Part shown: piece after piece, positions 1 through 11,540 of the stretch
Position numbering within the stretch: position 1 is the first letter of the stretch
Layout of the letters: each line of letters starts with the position of its first letter
The notes under the pieces: model-generated
Seen by the model: only the letters and a program-made list of their open reading frames with translations
Told to the model about the DNA's origin: nothing
The model's database searches: none
Program-made: the position numbers and the translations under genes
Source: Argentina anserina
Lineage: Eukaryota > Streptophyta > Magnoliopsida > Rosales > Rosaceae
NCBI RefSeq assembly: GCF_933775445.1
Contig: NC_065873.1
Location: forward strand, 15,314,001-15,378,000
Reading direction: 5' to 3'
Length of the DNA stretch: 64,000 nt

Positions 1-252
1 CAACTAATCCATAATCAATTCAAAAAATATCATGAATCAAGATCAGTATAAGACCTACAAGTTCTTAGATTAATAAACATGTCAAAACTAGATTAATAAA
101 GGCAGAATCTTAAAAATTCATCAACTGGCTAGACATGTTCTTAAATTCTTTAAAACCCAAAATTTTATAAATGATGCACTATTCAGTCATCAAACATTAA
201 CTCAAGCACCCAAACAAAGTATATCTGAATAAAAACACAAATGCAAACACAT

Positions 253-284
<32 letters not shown>

Positions 285-306
285 AAGAGAGAGAGAGAGA
301 GAGGGG
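253..306. repeat. GA/GACA microsatellite
   Basis: An imperfect run of GA dinucleotides with interspersed GACA units, ending in a short G run. Confidence 0.9.
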
Positions 307-426
307 GAATTGACCTCATCAAAATCAAACCGAGCTGACGAGTGAGAGGGTTTTCTGGTTTGATAATCGAATTTGGTATTTGAAATTTGGGGATCTAGGA
401 TTTTCTACCCATAAATATATCGAAAA

Positions 427-430
<4 letters not shown>

Positions 431-486
<56 letters not shown>
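431..486. repeat. (AG)28 microsatellite
   Basis: An uninterrupted AG dinucleotide run of 56 bases. It is long enough to be polymorphic in length. Confidence 0.95.
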
Positions 487-490
<4 letters not shown>

Positions 491-634
491 CACTTGTTTA
501 GGATTGAGAGGGTGATGTTTTGGGTTCCGTCAGTTTTGGGAGAGGGAGTTAAGGGTTTTCGGGAGCCTGTGTTTTCAAGGTTTTGGTTTTCTGTCTGAAT
601 TTGTGTAAGTATAATAAGTGTTTGCCCAAATTTT

Positions 635-1120
635 AGGAAAAAACTTGCGTACAAACTAGTATGTACGCGTGCGTCCAAACTCTCGTTTATTTGCACACTT
701 TGCGAATATAAAGGAAAAAACTTGCGTACAAACTAGTATGTACGCGTGCGTCCAAACTCTCGTTTATTTGCACACTTTGCAAATATAAATACATGATTTT
801 AACCGTTCAAAAGTTTAGTTTAGTACTAAAGATCATTTCTGTAAAATATCAGCATAAACAAAAATCGTCTTCATAGTCGATTGCATCAAACAAATGAACA
901 GTTATGGTGAAAGTTAGTAGTCTCATGATGAACCGTCAATTTGTTTGATGCAATCGACTATGAAGGCGATTTTTGTTTATGTTGATATTTTACAGAAATG
1001 ATCTTTAGTAATAAACTAAACTTTTGAACGGTTAAAATCATGTATTTATATTCGCAAAGTGTGCAAATAAACGAGAGTTTGAACGCACGCGTACATACTA
1101 GTTTGTACGCAAGTTTTTCC
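635..1120. mobile_element. Foldback MITE 1 with long terminal inverted repeats
   Basis: The left arm (about 712-897) reads again as its reverse complement at about 935-1120, so nearly the whole element folds into one hairpin around a spacer of a few tens of bases. The outer end contains CTTGCGTACAAACTAGTATG and its complement. A 77-bp stretch of the outer arm is duplicated in tandem at the left end (635-711 and 712-788). There is no coding capacity. It is a non-autonomous foldback DNA element; the superfamily cannot be named from the ends alone. Confidence 0.8.
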
Positions 1121-1486
1121 CGAATATAAATACATGATTTTAACCGTTCAAAGATTTAGTTTATTACTAAAGATTATTTCTGTAAAAGATCAACATAAAC
1201 AAAAATCGTCTTCATAGTCGATTGCATCAAACAAATGAACGGTTATGGTGAAAGTTAGTAGTCTCATGATCAACCGTCAATTTGTTTGATGCAATCGACT
1301 ATGAAGACGATTTTTGTTTATGTTGATATTTTACAGAAATGATCTTTAGTAATAAACTAAACTAAGAATGGTTAAAATCATGTATATATATTCGCAAAGT
1401 ATGCAAATAAACTAGAGTTTGGACGCACGCGTACATACTAGTTTGTACGCAAGTTTGGACGCACGCGTACATACTAGTTTGTAAGG
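1121..1486. mobile_element. Foldback MITE 2, same family, abutting the first
   Basis: This second palindrome is closely similar to 785-1120 and starts directly where the first ends. Its left arm lacks the outer ~70 bp (the CTTGCGTAC end), while the right arm is complete and its terminal ~30 bp are repeated at 1454-1483. The two elements therefore look like a tandem or nested product that shares the middle terminal repeat. Confidence 0.75.
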
Positions 1487-2300
1487 AGAATTGGTGGTTG
1501 TATTAATTGAGAGTTAGCGCCCGTTAAATTTGGGAGTTTAGCAACGGCAAAGTCAACACTATCGCAAATCCTTCCAAAAATATCTCAAACTGAATTTTAC
1601 ATGTCTTTTTTATCAAATTTTCTTATATCAACTATCAAAATTCGTGAAAAAATAGCTCGGAAAATCTCATATACTCGGGTAGAAAATGTTTACCAAACAA
1701 TGTAAGAAATTAATAAAGTTGATGCTCTCATAGTAGAGATCCCTTTATACAACTAAAATCTAAATTTTGTTTGACTGATTTGACTGAGATGAAAATGAAT
1801 GTCGAATGGGTTCATTTTTTTTTCACATCACTTAATAATATGTTCTAAATACATGTATGATTCTAAATTTATCAATTATTTATTTTCAAAACTTTGATCA
1901 TACAAAATCATCAAACGTCTACTAATGTTTCATAACATGTTTAATGCATATACTACCTCTCTACATCAACAACAAATTCACAATATAATTTTCAAAATTC
2001 AACCGTTGGATGTGATCATTATATGAAAATATGACTATCAAAGAAAATCGGCTTGTTTTTATCACTGTATTGGTGTCGATCGAGTTGGTCAACTTTACAA
2101 ACATAGAACCCTACTCTGTAAAACGCCAATATCTCATACTTCACAACTTATTTTCTAGATCCGTAAGCGCTAAAACAACTCATAAAGGTGAGGTGTATCA
2201 TCGTATGTTCTTATTTTGAAGTGTTTATGGCTCCATGATATGGCTCACTCTTAGAGAAGAATGATTATAAACTTAGTTGACCAGTTATTTAGCGATGACT
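1487..2300. other. Intergenic AT-rich DNA
   Basis: No gene, RNA gene or clear repeat is recognised. Reading frames are short and without recognisable motifs. Confidence 0.5.
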
Positions 2301-2497
2301 GTCATTTTAATACTTTGCGTCGGCAGCGCAAAGCCAATACCAGGGTCTCAATATTTTGCGTCGGTTTGGCATTGCCGACACCTAAATTGCGACAGAGGTA
2401 ATGTCGTCGCATTGCCGTCCCGAAATTTGGACCAGCGGTGACAGCGAATTCGTGCCATTGCAAATGGGTATGGCTAAATGAATTAATTATTGTAGTG
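2301..2497 (-). mobile_element. CACTA (En/Spm)-type element terminus
   Basis: Read on the minus strand the segment begins CACTACAATAATTAATTC at 2497. It is followed by GC-rich subterminal motifs built on GCGACG, GGCAATGC and GTCGGCA, repeated several times in both orientations. CACTACA ends with degenerate GC-rich subterminal repeats are the hallmark of plant CACTA elements. The opposite terminus was not found nearby, so this is a single end or a truncated copy. Confidence 0.6.
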
Positions 2498-2540
2498 CTA
2501 ATCACTTTTGCTTTGTTTTGGTTTTAATTGTTAGACTCTT

Positions 2541-2915
2541 GCACATGGACAATCCAACTTGGGCGGGTTGAAAGTAAAAGGTGCTGATCATATTGTTACC
2601 TATGGACTCGTCTTGAAAGTTGATGTTGAGACTAGCAAGCAGCTCATCCATGGTGCACCGTTAAGAAAGAACAATATGTGTGTCTCGTTCGTTTGATTGG
2701 TTGTTGACAATGCCAAGCTACGTATTCCTATTCCTGGCAAGTTTGCGACTGTGAAGGAGGCTGTAGGATCAATTGTTGGTTGGCCAAAGAATCTACTTGT
2801 TAACCTTGCATTTAGCAAAGTCACTGCTAAGAGCGTAAGTGTAGCAATTGAGGCACCCACCATAGTCTTTTCTAAGATGAGAACATATACTAATGCAAAG
2901 GTAAGAATTGCATCA
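2541..2915 (+). pseudogene. Degenerate plant CACTA-associated protein fragment
   Basis: Conceptual translation gives a stretch resembling the domain found in plant Ptta/En/Spm transposon proteins. It has a 'LIHGAPL' segment, then 'PIPGKFATVKEAVGSIVGWP' followed by a hydrophobic run. One TGA near 2693 interrupts it, and there is no start or proper end. Further scrambled sequence of the same origin may continue to about 3290. The adjacent CACTA terminus fits, although its orientation suggests rearrangement. The family call comes from recalled resemblance, not from a search. Confidence 0.45.
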
Positions 2916-4753
2916 TTTTAACTTGTGTTTTCATTTGTAGTAATGTTTTATTTATAAGGAAAAGCGTGATGAAAATTTATATTTTTCTTTGTCAAGAAAA
3001 CAATTGTTGAGACAGAGAGCAAAATGCTTAAATGAGAGGGATGAAGACTCGCTGAACTTGCTAGACATCCCGAATGATAAACCAATTAGCTTCAGATCCT
3101 TGTGTGTATCGGCCAATGCTTTATGTTTAATGGCATCACTATCTATACGTTATTTGAGGATTTAATTTTTGGCCATCCAAGGAAAGCATCTGTGGCCGGG
3201 GTTCCTTTACAAACACAAAGGCTAAGCTTGATGAGGTCTAAAGTGACAGGGCAACACATGTTGAAATGTTCATAGAGCAGGCAGTCTAACATGTAACCCT
3301 ACAAGTTTGTTTTTATGTTCCAAGATCAATGGAACTTAGCAACTACATCTTTTGTTCATTAAATTGATGGGAATGTGGTATGGAACATTATTTTGCAAGC
3401 AGTTACTCTATCTACCGTTCTTATGTTCATTTTGTTTAAATCGGTACATGATTGACCGATTGGAGGATATCTTGTGTAGGTTGGAACAAATATTATATTC
3501 AATAGTTCTATTTGGTTTGTTTATGACAAAAGTTCATTATTAGTAATATGACTGGTTTACTAAAAGCTTTTTGTATATTGTGATTGAATTGGCATATATG
3601 ACAACGAAAACTAGTAGTACTCAAATAGCACAAAACTGAGTTATAAGCCTTTTTAAACAGCAGAAAAGCAAAACTAAGTGATGTGTCAATGCCATAATGG
3701 AATATCCTAAAACTCATACATCACTTACAATCAAATTCCTGGTCATTCCAAAAAACATAACTAATACCTATAACTAATTCAAATAGCAGTACAGGAAACC
3801 AAACTGTTGTGTGACTGCCCTACAAATTGCACAAATTGTGTTGACTCATAGAGCATGTACAATTGCAATATATGTTGTCTAACATACAATTACATAGCAG
3901 ATATCCCAAAACTTATGTTCTTTCTACTAGCATTGAAGTGAGTTCATCAACAGATAAACGATACATGTGTTCATTTCAAATAGTAGTAACCTAAAACTAC
4001 TTTGAATGCACCATATATTACACAAATAGTGCTGAGTGATACTCTGCTTGCAATCACTTAACTCGTCATCTTAACTGCAATCAAACAACGTATATCCCAA
4101 ATATTTGGTTATTACTCCCTTGTTATTATTAAACAAAGAATGCGCTATATCAATACTTTTCATACAACACCGAAGTGTTTTATACGATATTTTTATACAA
4201 GAGTTCACTACTATTAGATATCATATCAAACAACAATTGTAGACTATTTTATCTTTTACTCTATATCAAACAACTCCTACAAGTGAGAACTTTGTTATCA
4301 CCAAGACTTTACACAACACTAACGATAACACAACTGCTTTATCAATGAATTTTACGTGCAATATTAAACCATTAATTAAATATAAACTATGTGTTGTCTG
4401 AGTGAGTACAATATATGTGTTAGCAAGTAGTTACTCTCCGCTGTCTGATATACATTCAATAATCGGGCTCTTAAACAATGCTTTGTTTGGTACTCAAACA
4501 TCGGTTTTTATCCGTTGTCTGAGCAATTTGTGGTATAGCATGTGTTGAGATGCTAGTTACATTATTTTCTTTTTTATTATTATTAACTAATGCTCAAGGT
4601 AGCAGAAGTTTCATTGGTTAGTGGCTAAGGGCTAACGGTATATATAACCGTAAAGTACTATCCCGTACGTACGTAGGTGAGAAAATGTAACGTAGAGGAC
4701 GACGACACACCATAATACTGCATATTACAATGTATTAGTACCAAATACTTACT
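2916..4753. other. Intergenic AT-rich DNA
   Basis: The first ~370 bases may be further decayed transposon coding sequence. The rest has no recognisable gene. Short frames (for example 3352-3543) lack motifs. Confidence 0.5.
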
Positions 4754-5074
4754 TATAGTAACCCGATTTTTCCACACGATTTAATGAATTATTTCTAAGT
4801 TTAAAAAGTTTGTGAAATTCATTAAACGTGTTTGTTCCGCTTTGTGATGTCGGAAATCGAAAACGGAAACATTATCGGAACTTTTATTTAGAAAAACATT
4901 ACGTTTCCGCGACGTGAGAATCGACTTTTACTTTGTCGCTCGTTTGTGAAAACTTCCTTCATGAAAGTTGTAGAGCTCATCGATACAAATTTATGGACAC
5001 ATAACATGTTTGAATTGGACGTCGGACGTGAAAGTTATTAACATCGGAAGTTAGTTTCCGATTTTGGAAAGGAG

Positions 5075-5083
5075 TATAAAAAA
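5075..5083 (+). promoter_or_regulatory. LTR TATA box
   Basis: TATAAAAAA lies about 40 bp upstream of a CT-rich tract and matches TATAAAAA at 12450-12457 in the 3' LTR. The position is right for the retrotransposon promoter. Use of the site is inferred. Confidence 0.55.
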
Positions 5084-6469
5084 GAAATTATTGAGATTAG
5101 GGTTTCCGAAAATGGAAACCCCTCTCTCTCTCTCTCTCTCCTCACCCCGCCTCCCTCTCCTTCTCTCTCCCCGATTTCTCTCTCTCTACCTCTGAAAAAT
5201 TCATCTCCGGCGATCTCCCTCTCCGGCCATCCGTGCCTCTCACCGCCGGCCCAGGAAGCCTCACACGGACCTCCGCAGCAACCCTCTAACTCGCCGCGCC
5301 TTGCCTCGCCGCGGTGAAGCCGCATGACATCTCCAAGCTTTTGCGATTCCACCGTCGCTGTCGAGCTCCACTCCGACGCCTCTCCGGCGATTTCAAGGCA
5401 AGAAATAGGTAAGGGTGAGTTCAATTGATTCTTTGTGTTGTTGGTTGCTGTGATTTTGTTGAAATTGGATCGATTTGGTGCGGATCGGAGGTGGAGAGGG
5501 TGAGGAGATACCGCCGCCTAGAGGCGGCGCGTGTGGGTGCGTGAGGTAGCCTAGAGGCGGTCTGAGACCGTAAGAGGGTGGAGGAGGAAGAGAGGAAGGG
5601 TTTTGGGGCGGTGTGACGTGATACGCGCCGGTATCAAAGTAGGCGCGTTGGCCCCACGCGCTGCCACAGTTAGTAGCGCGTGAAAGCCACGCGCGGTCGC
5701 CGAAGTTGGCGCGTGAATAGTGTTTTCGAAACAGTAAATTGTAAAATTTATTTTTATGTGCGGTAAATGTAAAATTCATTTACGTATGGTAATGTAAATT
5801 TCTTTTACGTACAGTCATTGTAAATGTGAATTATGCACAGTAAATGTAAAAGTAATTTCAGAAGGGTAAATTAGTAATTTTTATTTACTGAGACAATATT
5901 TACCATTCAATAGTATGCATATGTACAGAAATACGTAACCAGTATGTACTCGTACATGAATACGTAATTCATGTGTATTTGTACAATAATACGTGAATAG
6001 TAACTCCGTGAACAGTACCTTCGTAAAACCAGAAATTACTGAACAGTAAAATATTATTATTGTTCTGGCATTTAAGGTTTACGTAACGATTCTAAATTCT
6101 TTTCTTATCCTTTCAAGGTGATCGATAATTCAAGTAAAGGATTTACTTTCGGAATCGTGGAATTTCACTCGAGATTATAAGGTGAGCAAAATCTCACTTT
6201 TACGAATCTACCCTTGCGGAGATTCGGGATTATGCTGAATTTTTAAGAACGAAATATGACATGTATATGATATAGTGGAATGTATATTTGTATAAATGGT
6301 AAATAGGTACATTTATATAGTTTGCTATATTATATACTGTCATGATTTCGTTGTGAATAAGTTGATTTTGGTGATGAGATTTATGTATTGAGCATGTTGA
6401 TTTGATTGGTACAATATAATGCGATGATTATTGTATCTTGCTTTAATATGGAGTTTGTTAAAACGTTTT

Positions 6470-6615
6470 GTCTTCAGACGAGTTTTATGTCTTCGGACGA
6501 GTTAATGTCTTCGGACGTGTTTTACGTCTTCGGATGAGTTATGTCGTCAGACGAGTTTTATATCTTCGGACGTGTTTTTGTCTTCGAACGTGTTTATATC
6601 TTCGGACGTGTTTGG
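6470..6615 (+). repeat. Short tandem array inside the 5' LTR
   Basis: About eight imperfect copies of a ~20-base unit centred on 'cttcggacg(a/t)gtt' occur here. The 3' LTR has a related but not identical number of units, which is consistent with slippage after insertion. Confidence 0.75.
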
Positions 6616-7397
6616 CATGTCAGAACCTAACCTTTGGCCGGGTAAAAGTTACGATACAGTTAGAGCTCTAGTCTGTCTGCCGGGGTACTGCATATGAGGT
6701 AACAAATGAGTCATTGGTTTATGAGTACCCATATATTTTGAAATTGGATGACAAATGGTTGTCCAATGTCGGCGGCGTACTACATGAGGGGTAACAGAGG
6801 TGTACAAGTGCTCATGAGTACCCGTATTATAAATGCATTTGGGTAAATATAGGGGTTGCCCAATTTCTCATGAGGACATATATTTTCACATTATTAGACA
6901 ACCAGATGGGCCATTTAATGAGTCATGAGTGCATTTATAATTGTTGATTTGTGGATTTTCGTATATATTGTTAAGCGAGTTGTATTTGTTATTTTACTCA
7001 TACGAGCTGCAAAGCTTACCGGGTTTGTGTTTATAATCCCGGTGCACCTATTCGATGGTGTAGGGGATAATTCCGCAGGTGTCGATTAGTGGAAATCGAA
7101 AGACAACTCTGAAGACTCGGAGTCGTTTATTTCCATCTTGTGGTGAGGAGTTTTTGTGAATTTATGCGAGGATTTGTGTGGATTTATGTGAGGACTGTGA
7201 GGATTTTTACATTTCCATTTGATGTAATGTTGAATTATAAATTTAGTTTGTAATAATTGGTTTGACTGAGTTGTGTTGTGAACTCAGTAATAATCCGCTG
7301 TGACCTTAAAACGATTTCGAATTATTGAGATTGTTTTAGAGCTTTTCATGATTTCGAAATTTGAGTTTCATACTCGAAATTTTGGGGTCGTGACAGT

Positions 7398-7410
7398 TGG
7401 TACCATAGCC
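7398..7410 (+). other. Primer binding site for initiator methionine tRNA
   Basis: TGGTACCATAGCC follows the LTR end by two bases and matches the common plant site TGGTATCAGAGCC at 11 of 13 positions. Reverse transcription of the family would have been primed here. The two mismatches are probably later mutations. Confidence 0.75.
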
Positions 7411-7680
7411 TCAGTGCGTATTTGGCGATTATCAATATCATCCAGGAGCAATGACCCGACTGCAGTGGGGCCCCATCACATGCTCTTCGGTATTGATATG
7501 TCGCCAGGTACGCGAGAGTGTTAGGAGCCATACCTTATGGTTTGGTCCTCTAGGGAGTATTGTGACAATACTTTGATAATTCACCTTATTCTGGAATTTC
7601 ATATTAATATATCTTGGATCTATTTGGTTCAGATTCAAGACTTCACATGTATTGACTAAGTGCTTAATTGTTTCAAGGTG

Positions 7681-9129
7681 ATGAATTTAGAAAAGGGCCG
7701 TGGATAGGGCCGAGGACGGGTGAGAGGTTGAGGCCGAGGTAGGGCTGCAGGCCAAGTCCGGAATTTGGAGAACCTTTACGAGGAGGCAGCCCCACAGGAA
7801 GAACAGGTTGACCCCACCGCTGTCACTAGAGATGACGGTCGTGTGCTAAAGCTGATTAAGGACATCAGTGGTGTGTCAGCGCCGTCATTTCATGGAGGCC
7901 CGGATCATATGGTAGCGGACCACTGGATTGAGAGTATGGAAACCTACTTTAAGATGATAGAGTGCTCTGAGATAGAGAAGAGGAAGATAGCTACATTCTT
8001 CCTGAAAGATGATGCACTAGATTGGTGGAAGAGTATGAGGCAGACGGTAGATGTGTCTACCTTCACCTGGGATGGTTTCACGGCTCTCTTCCGAGAGAAG
8101 TACTTTCCAGCTACAGTGCAGGAGAATTTAGAGCTTGAGTTCCTTGCGCTAGCACAAGGGGATATGACTATCAGAGAGTATGATACTCGTTTTTCACAGT
8201 TGTATCGGTATGTCAGGCCAATGGGTGTGACCTCCTTAGCCCAGAAGTTTCTACGAGGGCTTAAACAAGAATACAAGACCATCATATCAGCACTATGTCT
8301 GTCTACAAAGGAGTTGATGTATGAGAGTGCCATGAATTTGGAACAGGTAGATAAGACTCGAGTAGGAGATGTGGGAGATAGAGATGCTAAGGGAAAAGGC
8401 AAGGCAATCAGTTCAGGCAGCGGGCACTCAGGGCCGAAGGGTGGATCATGGAAGAGGCCAAGACCCTACTATCAGATTCCGGCTAAGGCAACATCTCCAT
8501 CTGTCAGGACTGCACCTATTAGACCATTGGCATCGGTGAGGTGTTTCGTTTGCAACGAGATGGGGCACTACGCCATAGCATGTCTGAAACCAAAGAGAGC
8601 ACGCTGCTACAGGTGCGGGCAAGTAGGACATATGGCTAGAGATTGTACCCGACCCCTTCAGGGTAGACAGGAACGTCAGCAGAGACAGTTACGAGCGGGC
8701 CAAGGTAGGGTGTTTGTAATGGGTCAGCGAGACATAGGAGTGGAAGGTACCTTATCTATTTTTGACTACCTTGCTAGAGTACTGTTTGATACCGGAGCAT
8801 CACATTCATTTATTGCTAGTTCGGTAGTGGAGATGCTAGGATTGATTCCTACATCTCTTGGAAACTCTTTATGTGTCACTTCACCCCTTGGAGTGTCCCT
8901 TAAATTAGAGACAATCTGCAAGGCGTGTCCTATTGTGATTGGAAGTAGAGAGTTCTCTGCTTCGTTGATTGTGATTCCAGACCACACCTATGATGTGATC
9001 TTAAGAATTGATTGGTTGAGGCCGCATGCAGTGATTGATTATTTTGACATGGTGGTTTACTTTCATAGATTCGGGGATCCAGTATTTCGTTATCGTTGCC
9101 TCAAGTCAGATAATGCCATAAGAACATGA
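7681..9129 (+). pseudogene. gag and protease of the Tekay-type element (broken)
   Basis: The likely original start is the ATG at 7681, followed by a Gly/Arg-rich N-terminus with in-frame stops at 7705 and 7729. An uninterrupted frame then runs from 7765 for 454 residues. In order it shows the retrotransposon gag core (about residues 45-200), two CCHC zinc knuckles (CFVCNEMGHYAIAC and CYRCGQVGHMARDC, roughly residues 260-300), and an aspartic protease with the active-site motif FDTGASHSF. A TGA at 9127 ends the frame. The same frame continues beyond it into the reverse transcriptase, as expected for a single gag-pol polyprotein interrupted by a nonsense mutation. Confidence 0.9.
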
Positions 9130-9141
9130 GTTCTGGCACAT

Positions 9142-9807
9142 GTGGAATCGGTAGATCAGAAAGTAACCATTGCATATATTGTGGTAGTATTTGAGTATAG
9201 TGAGGTGTTCCAAGAGATACCAGGGTTACCTCCTCGAAGAGTTGTAGATTTCTGCATTGATGTGGTACCTGGTACGGCACTTATGCCAAAGGCGCCCTAT
9301 AGAATAGGACAAAACAAACTTAAAGAGTTAAAGGTGCAGATTGATGAACTATTGGACCAAGGGTTCATTAGACCTAGTGTTTCACCTTGGGGAGCACCGG
9401 TTCTGTTCGTGAAAAAGAAAGATGGTTCTCTGCGGTTATGTGTGGACTACAGGGAACTGAACAAGGTGACCATTAAGAATAGGTATCCCTTGCCTAGGAT
9501 TGATGATTTGTTCGATCAGCTTAAAGGAGCTGCGGTGTTCTCTAAGATTGATTTGAGATACGGTTACCATCAACTCAGGGTGAAGGAAGAAGATATATCG
9601 AAGACAGCCTTCAGGACCCGGTATGGACATTATGAGTTTGTTGTCATGCCCTTTGGTCTAACAAATGCAACAGCTGTCTTTATGAGTTTGATGAACCAAG
9701 TCTTTAGCCCGTACATAGATGAGTTTGTTGTGGTGTTTGTGGATGACATTCTGATATACTCCAAGTCTCGAGAAGAGCATGTGGTGTACCTGAGAACGGT
9801 GTTGTAG
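9142..9807 (+). pseudogene. Reverse transcriptase of the Tekay-type element (broken)
   Basis: This frame carries the fingers and palm of a Ty3/gypsy reverse transcriptase. Visible motifs are [21 protein letters not shown], the [11 protein letters not shown] region, MPFGLTNA and the catalytic box FVDD in [17 protein letters not shown] at 9805 stops it just after the palm. The downstream frame (9826 on) is in phase. The stop sits where a glutamine is usual, so a C-to-T change of CAG to TAG is likely. Confidence 0.92.
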
Positions 9808-9825
9808 ACCTTAAAGGAAGCAAGA

Positions 9826-10548
9826 TTGTATGCCAAACTCGAGAACTGTGAGTTCTGGAAAGATGAGGTCAAATTCCTCGGTCATGTCGTCTCAAAAGAT
9901 GGAGCACTAGTAGACCCGACAAAAGTGGAGGCAGTAAAAAGTTGGAGTCGTCCAAAGAACCCCACAGAGATTCGTAGTTTCCTTGGTTTGGCAGGTTACT
10001 ACAGGAGGTTTATCGAGGGGTTTTCTAGTATTGCATCGTCATTGACCAAATTGACCAAGAAAGATGCTCCGTTTGTGTGGAAAAAAGCATGTGAGGAAGC
10101 ATTCAACAAACTAAAGATCAGTTTAACCATAGCTCTAGTGTTGACGATTCCTACGAGTGGGGGCAGTTATGTCATTTACAGTGATGCTTCACTCCAAGGC
10201 TTGGGTTTTGTGTTGATGCAGCATGGAGGAGTTGTTGCATATGGCTCTAGACAGTTAAAGATTCATGAGAAGAACTACCCCACTCACGATCTAGAGCTCG
10301 CTGCAGTTGTCTTTGCCTTGAAGATTGGGAGACATTACCTGTATGGTGAGAAATTTCAACTCTTTTCTGATCATAAGAGTTTGAAGTATCTATTCTCGCA
10401 AAAGAAATTGAATATGAGGCAGAGGAGATGGATGAAACTCCTCAAGGATTATAACTTCACATTAGAGTATCACTCTGGGAAGGCAAATGTGGTGGCCGAT
10501 GCCTTGAGCAGGAAACCGAGAGGAGTGGTAGCTTCACTTATGGTTTAG
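9826..10548 (+). pseudogene. RT connection and RNase H of the Tekay-type element
   Basis: It continues the RT thumb ([19 protein letters not shown], then a [12 protein letters not shown] segment) and the RNase H domain. Visible catalytic-region motifs are [26 protein letters not shown] and ADALSRK. The frame ends with TAG at 10546 and resumes in phase at 10558, so the stop is a point mutation. Confidence 0.92.
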
Positions 10549-10557
10549 GAATGGTTT

Positions 10558-11001
10558 ATGCTCGAAACTGCATTAGAGTTTGACTTGGTTCTATCGGGAG
10601 GAGAACCAAAGGTTTTTCTTGGTAGTGTCACTGTGAAACCGACATTAATCACAAGGATCATACAGGGTCAGGCACAAGATGAATTCTCACAAGCTAAGTT
10701 GGCAGACCTTGTAGTAGATACACTGGATGAATGTCCTTCTGAGTGGAGAGTTGGACCCGATAGAAGGTTGAGGTTTGGGATAAGATTGTGTGTCCCAAAT
10801 TGTGATGATCTCAAAGAGGAGGTCATTCGTACGGCACATCGATCTCGATATACCGTTCATCCAGGGAACACCAAGATGTACAAGGACCTATGCAGGCAAT
10901 TCTGGTGGAACGGGATGAAGAGAGATGTAGCGGAGTTTGTATCGAAGTGTCTTACGTGTCAGCAAGTAAAACAGAACATCAACAACCAGCTGGCATGTTG
11001 A
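10558..11001 (+). pseudogene. Integrase N-terminal zinc-binding part (Tekay-type)
   Basis: It contains the HHCC region ending in CLTCQQVK. The protein frame then moves to another phase around 10965-10970, in an AAAA run, which indicates a one-base loss. The TGA at 10999 is reached only in the shifted frame. Confidence 0.88.
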
Positions 11002-11516
11002 AACCATTGACTATTCCTCTTTGGAAGTGGGAGCAGATATCTATGGATTTTGTGACTAGATTTCCCAGATCCAAGAAGGGTCACGATGCTATATGGGTGA
11101 TTGTCGATCGGTTGACGAAGTCGGCTCATTATCTTCCAATGTCAATGAAGTACTCAATGGACGTGCTAAGGAAACTATATGTGGATGAGGTAGTGAGACT
11201 TCATAGAGCTCCAGTTTCTATTGTTTCTGATCGAGATGCACGTTTCACGTCGAAGTTTTGGGGTGGTTAACAGAAGGCGATGGGTACTACCTTAGATATG
11301 AGTACTGGTTTTCATCCTCAGACTGATGGACAGAGAGAAAGGGTGAATCAAGTGATGGAACATATGTTGAGAGCTTGTGTAATGGACTTTAAAGGTAGCT
11401 GGGAGGATCATTTGAGATTGATTGAGTTTGCCTACAACAACATTTACCATTCTAGCATCGGTATGGCGCCTTATGAGGCTCTTTATGGTAGACCATGTCG
11501 ATCACCTATCTGTTAG
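11002..11516 (+). pseudogene. Integrase catalytic core (Tekay-type, two stops)
   Basis: The core carries the DDE residues in SMDFVTRFP, IVSDRDARF and DGQRERVNQ. In-frame stops occur at 11268 (TAA) and 11514 (TAG, at a position that is normally tryptophan). The phase is the one used downstream, so these are point mutations, not new shifts. Confidence 0.9.
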
Positions 11517-11540
11517 GCCGAAGTAGGTGATGAAGCACTG

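Larger units (their letters stand above)
1..634. other. Left-edge non-coding DNA, possibly the 5' leader of a minus-strand gene lying off the window
   Basis: No credible coding frame is present. Read on the minus strand, about 600 down to 310 has a long CT run inside leader-like sequence and a possible splice donor (GAG/GTCAAT near 316). That is how many plant 5' untranslated regions look. The gene body would lie to the left of position 1, so this is only a suggestion. The apparent reading frames across the dinucleotide run are simple-sequence artefacts (Ser-Leu and Arg-Glu repeats). Confidence 0.25.
4754..7395 (+). repeat. 5' LTR of the Tekay-type element
   Basis: This 2.64 kb segment repeats at 12130-14239. 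It contains a TATA box, a CT-rich leader-like stretch (5118-5190), a short tandem array of a 'cttcggacg' motif, and ends in TGACA just before the primer site. It is about 0.53 kb longer than the 3' LTR because the 3' copy carries two deletions. Confidence 0.93.

Noticed and set aside
325..696. Open frames across the AG/CT microsatellite on both strands
   Set aside because: Ser-Leu and Arg-Glu dipeptide runs are products of the dinucleotide repeat. There is no domain, and the flanks look like untranslated DNA.
6468..6671. Direct repeats with near-regular spacing, considered as a CRISPR-like array or a small repetitive protein
   Set aside because: Units are about 20 bases with no unique spacers. 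The array lies inside a plant LTR and is an LTR minisatellite.
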